Shown piece after piece: positions 14,706 to 18,619 of a DNA stretch of 18,619 nt; the first letter of the stretch is position 1, and each line of letters begins with the position of its first letter. The notes under the pieces are model-generated. The model worked only from the letters and a program-made list of their open reading frames with translations. It was not told where the DNA came from and ran no database searches. The position numbers and the translations under genes were made by a program. The stretch comes from CAZAGD01 sp049699975 (GTDB lineage Bacteria; Desulfobacterota; SM23-61), in NCBI GenBank assembly GCA_049699975.1, contig JBNAWB010000053.1, forward strand, positions 1 through 18,619, written 5' to 3'.

Positions 14706-15353
14706 ATGATAGATCTACATACCCACACCCTTTTTAGTGATGGAGAACTCTTACCTGCGGAATTAGTGAGAAGAGCCATAGTTATTGGCTACCAAGCCAT
14801 TGGCCTGACTGACCATGCCGACTCTTCTAATCTCGATTTAATCGTGCCCCGGATAGTTGAGGTTTGCCGGGATTTAAATCGCTATTGGCCGATCAAAGTG
14901 GTTCCTGGGGTGGAATTAACGCATTTGCCTCCCGAATTAATTGCTCCTTTAACCGATCGGGCCAGAGCATTAGGGGCGCAAATAGTTGTAGTTCACGGTG
15001 AAACAATAGCCGAGCCCGTACCTCCAGGTACCAACCAGCAAGCTATTCTGGCCGGGGTAGATATCTTGGCTCATCCAGGATTAATCTCTGCCGCAGAAGC
15101 GGCCTTGGCCAAAGAGAAAGGCGTTTTATTAGAAATTACTTCTCGCTCAAGCCATAGCTTAACCAATGGGCACGTGGCCAAGGTTGCTATAGAAACAGGG
15201 GCCAATTTAATTTTAAACACGGATACACATGCTCCTGGTGATCTCATCTCGGACGAAAAAGCTTTGCGGGTTGTTTTAGGTGCCGGCTTGCAGGAAGATC
15301 ATTTCCAAATAATGTTGGAGAATGCCCGCCAAATAATCGCCCGCGTGGGGTAG
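14706..15353 (+). CDS. PHP domain phosphoesterase (histidinol-phosphatase-like)
   Basis: 215 residues forming a compact PHP (polymerase and histidinol phosphatase) domain. Metal ligands follow the YcdX-like order: H5 and H7 (LHTHT), D12 (SDGE), H37 (TDHAD), E70 (GVELTH), H97 (VVHGET), H123 (LAHPG), and a late D-x-H (NTDTHAPGD). This trinuclear-metal site hydrolyses phosphomonoesters or cyclic phosphodiesters in the cytoplasm. It is shorter than HisK-type histidinol phosphatases, and no his genes are near. The ATG at 14706 lies 19 nt after the miaB stop with a weak AAGAG, so it is probably co-transcribed with miaB. It converges on the pilU gene 46 nt away without an obvious terminator hairpin. 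The substrate is unknown. Confidence 0.85.
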   Translation: MIDLHTHTLFSDGELLPAELVRRAIVIGYQAIGLTDHADSSNLDLIVPRIVEVCRDLNRYWPIKVVPGVELTHLPPELIAPLTDRARALGAQIVVVHGETIAEPVPPGTNQQAILAGVDILAHPGLISAAEAALAKEKGVLLEITSRSSHSLTNGHVAKVAIETGANLILNTDTHAPGDLISDEKALRVVLGAGLQEDHFQIMLENARQIIARVG

Positions 15354-15399
15354 TTTTAAAAAAGAATTTGTTTAAGGCTTCGAATAAAAATATTAGAAA

Positions 15400-16524
15400 T
15401 TAAAATCGAAATTCGGGCTTGATTTTGAAATCTATCATAGCTGAATCTTTCTTTTCCCCGATTTCTTCCATCTTGATCCTTAGCCTTAAGTCGTTAGCGC
15501 TGTCCGCGTAAGCCAGAGCATTATCGAAGTCTATAAGTTTTTTCTGGTAAAGCTCAAAGATGGCCTGGTCAAAGGTCTGCATCCCTTCCAGGGTTCCTTC
15601 GGCCATAGCTTCTTTTAATTTGTCCACTTGGGCCTTATGGATCAAGTCTTTAACGCGGGGGGTATCTAAGAGAATTTCTACGGCGGCAACCCGATTCCCA
15701 TTTATACTGGGGATTAAACGCTGAGAAATAATAGCCCGCAGATTTAAAGATAGTTGCAGGTAAATTTGCTGATGCCTTTCGGGGGGAAAAAAGTTCATCA
15801 CTCTTTCAATTGCCTGATTAGCATTGTTCGCATGGATGGTGGCTAAACAAAGGTGACCAGTTTCGGCATAGTCAATAGCTGATTCCATAGTTTCAACATC
15901 GCGGATTTCTCCGATGAGGATGACATCTGGAGCTTGCCGCAAGGTATGTTTTAAAGCGGCGGCGTAACCGTGAGTATCAATACCTATCTCCCGTTGGGTA
16001 ATGATGGACTTTTTATGCTCATGAATGAACTCAATGGGATCTTCAATGGTGACAATGTGTCCAGGAGCATTAGAATTTCGGTAATCAATTAAAGCAGCTA
16101 AGGTAGTTGATTTCCCTGAACCAGTGCGGCCAGCAACTAATACCAAACCTCGTTTCGTCATGGCAATTTCTTTAAAGATCTGGGGAAGGCCAAGGTCATC
16201 GATGGTCTTGATGTTGATTTTTATGTGGCGCATGACTAAGCCAAAGCACCCTCTTTGACGGAAAATATTGACCCGGAAACGCCCCAGATGAGGATAGGAG
16301 ATAGCTAAGTTCATCTCCCACCTTCGGGCAAAATAAGTTTTCTGGGTTTGGCTCATCAGGGACATAGCCAATTGTTCGGTTTCTTCCGCGGTATATTTCC
16401 GCATCCCTCCGGGAACCACCACTCCTTCTATGCGGTACATAGGAGGACTATCTACCGTAATATAAAGATCAGAGGCCTCTCTTCTAACCATCTCTTCTAA
16501 TAATTCGCGGATATTCATGGTCAT
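15400..16524 (-). CDS. pilU: Type IV pilus retraction ATPase PilU
   Basis: 374 residues, close to the roughly 382 of Pseudomonas PilU. It is a hexameric cytoplasmic GspE/PilT-family ATPase. N-terminal PAS-like half: ASDLYITVDSPP. ATPase half: Walker A GRTGSGKST, Asp box TIEDPIEF, Walker B APDVILIGEIRD, His box ATIHANNANQAIERVMNFFP. The G-R-T Walker variant and HANNANQA are typical of PilU and not of PilT. The C-terminus is longer than in PilT. PilU assists PilT in disassembling pili under load. Start: ATG at 16524 after AAGGAGG with an 8-nt spacer. The upstream gene is pilT. Once the duplicated gap flanks are collapsed, the two genes are 13 nt apart and the ribosome site adjoins the pilT stop. 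Confidence 0.93.
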   Translation of the reverse strand: MTMNIRELLEEMVRREASDLYITVDSPPMYRIEGVVVPGGMRKYTAEETEQLAMSLMSQTQKTYFARRWEMNLAISYPHLGRFRVNIFRQRGCFGLVMRHIKINIKTIDDLGLPQIFKEIAMTKRGLVLVAGRTGSGKSTTLAALIDYRNSNAPGHIVTIEDPIEFIHEHKKSIITQREIGIDTHGYAAALKHTLRQAPDVILIGEIRDVETMESAIDYAETGHLCLATIHANNANQAIERVMNFFPPERHQQIYLQLSLNLRAIISQRLIPSINGNRVAAVEILLDTPRVKDLIHKAQVDKLKEAMAEGTLEGMQTFDQAIFELYQKKLIDFDNALAYADSANDLRLRIKMEEIGEKKDSAMIDFKIKPEFRF

Positions 16525-16559
16525 CGCCTTAACCTCCTTAAGTGTTAAAGATATTCGGA
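16505..16559. repeat. 55-bp sequence duplicated across the assembly gap (left copy)
   Basis: Identical over all 55 positions to 16660-16714. It spans the pilU start, its ribosome site and the pilT stop. An exact 55-mer on both sides of a 100-N gap is the pattern left when contigs sharing an end overlap are scaffolded instead of merged. Confidence 0.9.
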
Positions 16560-16659
16560 NNNNNNNNNNNNNNNNNNNNNNNNNNNNNNNNNNNNNNNNN
16601 NNNNNNNNNNNNNNNNNNNNNNNNNNNNNNNNNNNNNNNNNNNNNNNNNNNNNNNNNNN
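16560..16659. other. Assembly gap of 100 Ns, probably spurious
   Basis: Exactly 100 N characters, a common default for unknown length. Because the flanks are identical, the likely true sequence is obtained by removing the Ns and one 55-bp copy, which shortens the window by 155 bases. Neither neighbouring coding region is broken. Confidence 0.9.
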
Positions 16660-16714
16660 TCGCGGATATTCATGGTCATCGCCTTAACCTCCTTAAGTGT
16701 TAAAGATATTCGGA
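16660..16714. repeat. 55-bp sequence duplicated across the assembly gap (right copy)
   Basis: Exact copy of 16505-16559. It contains the last codons and TAA of pilT and, redundantly, the first codons of pilU in a frame that then runs into Ns. Confidence 0.9.
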
Positions 16715-17736
16715 TTGGTGGCTAAATAGAGGCATTGTTCTTTATCCACAATACCCCGGGTTACTAAATCTTTCAAAGATTGGTCCATGCTAATCATCCC
16801 GAACTTTTGGCTCGTTTGGATGGCGGAGGGGAGCTGGGCAATTTTCCCTTCGCGAATAAGGTTGCGCACGGCAGGCGTGCCGATCATTATCTCTACAGCC
16901 GGAACAAGACCGCGCCCATCCCGCCTCTTCAAAAGTACCTGAGAAATAATAGCTTGGATGGATTCGGCAAATTGGGCCCGTACCTGTTCTTGTTGGTGAG
17001 CGGGAAAAACATCGATAATTCGATCTATGGTCTTTGCTGCGCCGCTGGTATGGACCGTGGAGAGGACCAGGTGGCCGGTTTCGGCGGCCGTGAGGGCCAA
17101 AGAAATGGTTTCCAAGTCCCGCATTTCACCGACCAGGATTATATCAGGGTCTTCACGCAGAGCACTGCGCAGCGCATTGGCAAAACTATGGGTGTGAGCT
17201 CCAACCTCCCTTTGGCTGATCAAACATTTTTTAGATTCATGCACAAATTCAATCGGATCTTCAATGGTGATGATGTGTCCTCGCCAAGTATTATTGATGA
17301 TGTCAATCATGGCTGCCAGGGTGGTGGATTTACCGCTCCCAGTAGGACCGGTTACTAAAATTAGACCTTTTTCATTTTTTACCACTTCCCGTAATTGGCG
17401 CGGCAAACCAAGTTGCTCCAAGGTCATAATCTTAGAGGGAATCACGCGGAAGACAATGCTATCCCCCCGTGCCTGACGAAAGGCGTTGACCCGGTAACGG
17501 GCCACACCTTTTAATTCCAGAGAGAAATCTAATTCATGCATTTCTTCAAATTTCTTGCGTTGCTGGTCGTTGAGGACGTCGTAGAGCATCTTGTGAATTT
17601 CTTCTCGGCTAAGAGGGGGCATCTCGATCCTTTTCATCTCCCCATGAATGCGCACCATGGGCGATTCGCCAGCGCTTAGATGAAGATCAGAAGCATTCTC
17701 CTTTTGGACAAAAATTAAAAGTTCAGAAATATCCAT
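16693..17736 (-). CDS. pilT: Type IV pilus retraction ATPase PilT
   Basis: 347 residues, against about 344 in Pseudomonas PilT. N-terminal half: ASDLHLSAGESP (15-26). ATPase half: Walker A GPTGSGKST (130-138), Asp box TIEDPIEF (157-164), Walker B DPDIILVGEMRD (196-207) with E204, His box STVHTSGAAKTIDRI (226-240) with H229. The PilT-specific AVRNLIREG (289-297) corresponds to the AIRNLIRE motif needed for retraction. The hexamer depolymerises pili and powers twitching motility and DNA uptake. Start: ATG at 17736 after AAAGGTG. Its TAA is directly followed by the GGAGG used by pilU, so the two are likely translationally coupled. No pilin or assembly genes are in the window; the genes needed for pilus building must lie elsewhere. 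Confidence 0.95.
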   Translation of the reverse strand: MDISELLIFVQKENASDLHLSAGESPMVRIHGEMKRIEMPPLSREEIHKMLYDVLNDQQRKKFEEMHELDFSLELKGVARYRVNAFRQARGDSIVFRVIPSKIMTLEQLGLPRQLREVVKNEKGLILVTGPTGSGKSTTLAAMIDIINNTWRGHIITIEDPIEFVHESKKCLISQREVGAHTHSFANALRSALREDPDIILVGEMRDLETISLALTAAETGHLVLSTVHTSGAAKTIDRIIDVFPAHQQEQVRAQFAESIQAIISQVLLKRRDGRGLVPAVEIMIGTPAVRNLIREGKIAQLPSAIQTSQKFGMISMDQSLKDLVTRGIVDKEQCLYLATNPNIFNT

Positions 17737-17874
17737 TTTTCACCTTTCTTTCCCAATTCTTTGTTAATTACAGGCCTTAAAATTTATATTTCAAGAGTTT
17801 ATTCCGGACTCAATAGATTTATCGGCAAAGGAATAAAGAAACTTCACTTAATATCTATATTTGCTCCTCCTCAA

Positions 17875-17898
17875 CCTGTCTCTTTCCCAGGAGACAGG
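17875..17898. repeat. Perfect 8-bp inverted repeat (hairpin)
   Basis: CCTGTCTC, an 8-nt loop and GAGACAGG. Such a short GACAGG hairpin followed by an A/T-rich stretch resembles ends of IS200/IS605-like or REP-type elements; that resemblance is from memory. No T-run follows on either strand that would make it a terminator. Confidence 0.5.
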
Positions 17899-17940
17899 GT
17901 CATAGTTAATAAATTGCTATCTTTTAGGGAAGGGACTAAA

Positions 17941-18204
17941 GGCAGGCCAGAGGCAGGCATGAATGAAGAAGCATCGGCGGGAGAAGAAGATGTTCAAAAT
18001 ATACCAGCAATTTTCCGCAAAGGGGGGGCTTAAATATTCTTATCAATTTGTAAGGCAAGCCTTTATGGCTTGCCAAATGCGGCAAGGGTCAAGCCATTGG
18101 CCTACTGCTGCCGCCTCGTTCCATAGGAGAATCACTGCCTCATGATTCTGAATGAATGCCTGCCTCTGGCTTGCCTCTGGCTTGCTTCTGGCCTGCCTCT
18201 GGCC
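17941..18204. repeat. Hairpin array bounded by inverted 11-bp-unit arms
   Basis: The left arm (17941-17966) is nearly the reverse complement of 18149-18175: both read TGAATG then GCCTGCCTCTGG in opposite orientation. Between the arms lie three perfect-stem hairpins: GGCAAGCC/GGCTTGCC (18054-18074), GCGGCA/TGCCGC (18079-18114) and AGAATCA/TGATTCT (18128-18149). It has no coding potential. It may be a REP/REPIN-like or MITE-like element, or a structured RNA. Confidence 0.5.
18158..18201. repeat. Tandem repeat of an 11-bp unit, four copies
   Basis: Four consecutive 11-mers: GCCTGCCTCTG, GCTTGCCTCTG, GCTTGCTTCTG, GCCTGCCTCTG, differing at two positions. About 1.6 units of the same sequence lie inverted at 17941-17959. 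Confidence 0.85.
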
Positions 18205-18268
18205 CTTTCTCGCCATCGCGACACAGCCTCTATTTTTAAAAATGCCAGGAGGCCAGAACATAAAAAAA

Positions 18269-18296
18269 TTGCAAAAAGAATTTGGTGTGTTAGAAT
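18269..18296 (+). promoter_or_regulatory. Promoter of the tyrosine recombinase gene
   Basis: TTGCAA (18269-18274), a 16-nt spacer and an extended -10 TGTTAGAAT (18288-18296). The implied start near 18302-18303 is only three or four bases before the first ATG, so the message could be leaderless. Confidence 0.45.
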
Positions 18297-18305
18297 AAAT
18301 TTTTG

Positions 18306-18619
18306 ATGACGGAGGAGATTAAAAAAAGCTTGGACTATTGGCTCGACAGCTATATGCATTATTTGGCTGTGGAAAAAGGATTAAGCCCCAACACCCTGGA
18401 GGCCTATGCTCATGACTTGCAGGGGTATGCTCTTTTTCTAAGTAGCCAAGGAGAAGAATTATGGAGAATTAACTCCTTGGAGGGAATGAGAAAATATTTC
18501 CAAGAGTTACGTTCCCGGGGCATTTCCCCCCGGAGTCAAGCACGGATTCTTTCTGCCTTGAGGGGGTTTTATAAATTTTTAGTCCGCGAGCAGGCCTTGG
18601 CTGAGAACCCGCTCCAACA
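18306..18619 (+). CDS. xerD: Tyrosine recombinase XerC/XerD type, N-terminal part
   Basis: Only the first 104 codons are present; the gene runs off the right edge. The visible part is the SAM-like core-binding domain: YMHYLAVEKGLSPNTLEAYAHDL (given in parts: YMHYLAVEKGL, SPNTLEAYAHDL) and RGISPRSQARILSALRGFY, followed by REQALAENP. These match XerD/XerC recombinases, which resolve chromosome dimers at dif during division with FtsK. The catalytic R-H-R-Y half is outside the window. XerD is favoured over XerC by the SALRGFYKFL pattern, but the two cannot be separated safely. The ATG at 18306 has no upstream ribosome site; a GGAGGAG at 18311-18317 lies inside the frame and could serve a TTG at 18330, though the 12-nt spacing is long. 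Integrases of mobile elements are a less likely alternative. Confidence 0.85.
   Translation, partial: MTEEIKKSLDYWLDSYMHYLAVEKGLSPNTLEAYAHDLQGYALFLSSQGEELWRINSLEGMRKYFQELRSRGISPRSQARILSALRGFYKFLVREQALAENPLQ

Larger units (their letters stand above)
17737..18305. other. Non-coding, hairpin-rich interval between pilT and the recombinase gene
   Basis: No gene is supported: open frames here have no ribosome site or domain and are rich in residues produced by the repeat. From left to right it holds an A/T-rich leader for pilT (17737-17860), a perfect 8-bp hairpin (17875-17898), an inverted-repeat arm (17941-17967), further hairpins (18054-18074, 18079-18114, 18128-18149), an 11-bp tandem repeat (18158-18201), and the promoter region of the recombinase gene. 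Confidence 0.75.

Noticed and set aside
15354..15399. A bidirectional terminator between the PHP gene and pilU
   Set aside because: The sequence is A/T-rich with no GC stem followed by a T-run.
16505..16714. A genuine duplication or inserted element at the pilT-pilU junction
   Set aside because: The repeat length, exact identity and 100-N spacer fit a scaffolding artefact better.
17941..18201. A CRISPR array
   Set aside because: The 11-bp units are contiguous with no spacers, and no cas genes are present.
17761..18359. Several open frames of 60-90 codons around the hairpin array
   Set aside because: They overlap each other on both strands. Their Arg/Gln/Ala-rich peptides come from the 11-bp repeat, and none has a start context or homology I recognise.

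Overview
The window reads as a chromosomal piece of a Gram-negative bacterium of moderate GC. The mix of type IV pilus retraction ATPases, a TAXI-type TRAP transporter, spmA/spmB without other sporulation genes, an SfsA nuclease and two twin-arginine-exported proteins fits Desulfobacterota (former Deltaproteobacteria) or a relative. That placement is an inference from gene content, not from a marker gene. Coding is dense, Shine-Dalgarno sites are strong, and at least three genes start with TTG.

Layout. Positions 157-4252 (all minus) hold a FabG-like short-chain reductase and, upstream of it, a TRAP-TAXI uptake system: a solute receptor gene, an intercistronic hairpin with a T-tract, then a fused 4TM/12TM permease. 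Positions 4253-4817 are non-coding and carry the TRAP promoter, a palindrome and one copy of a dispersed repeat. Positions 4818-6500 (minus) hold a small Tyr/His-rich secreted protein or lipoprotein and an SfsA nuclease fused to a DUF123 (GIY-YIG-like) domain. Positions 6501-6854 are non-coding and hold a second copy of the repeat. A tRNA-Arg(CCT) at 6855-6928 precedes an O-methyltransferase with a Tat-type signal. Positions 7755-11913 (minus) are a compact five-gene operon: DUF362 protein, LD-carboxypeptidase, SpmA, SpmB, histone-deacetylase-like hydrolase. Its members overlap or lie within about 21 nt of each other. Divergent from it run an M20-family carbamoylase/amidohydrolase, miaB and a PHP-domain phosphoesterase (12012-15353). 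Positions 15400-17736 (minus) hold pilT and pilU, interrupted by 100 Ns. The sequences flanking the Ns are an identical 55-mer, so the gap is probably a scaffolding artefact and the genes are truly about 13 nt apart. Positions 17737-18305 are a non-coding stretch full of hairpins and an 11-bp tandem repeat. The window ends inside a XerC/XerD-type tyrosine recombinase gene.

How the parts fit. The TRAP genes make one uptake system for an unknown organic acid. The LD-carboxypeptidase/SpmA/SpmB operon suggests envelope or peptidoglycan turnover, with a deacetylase and an exported DUF362 protein co-expressed. PilT and PilU drive pilus retraction. MiaB and the tRNA belong to translation. No phage, CRISPR or known defence system is visible. 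The least conventional items are the SfsA-DUF123 fusion, the exported methyltransferase with an altered metal site, the five-gene operon, and the hairpin array upstream of the recombinase gene.
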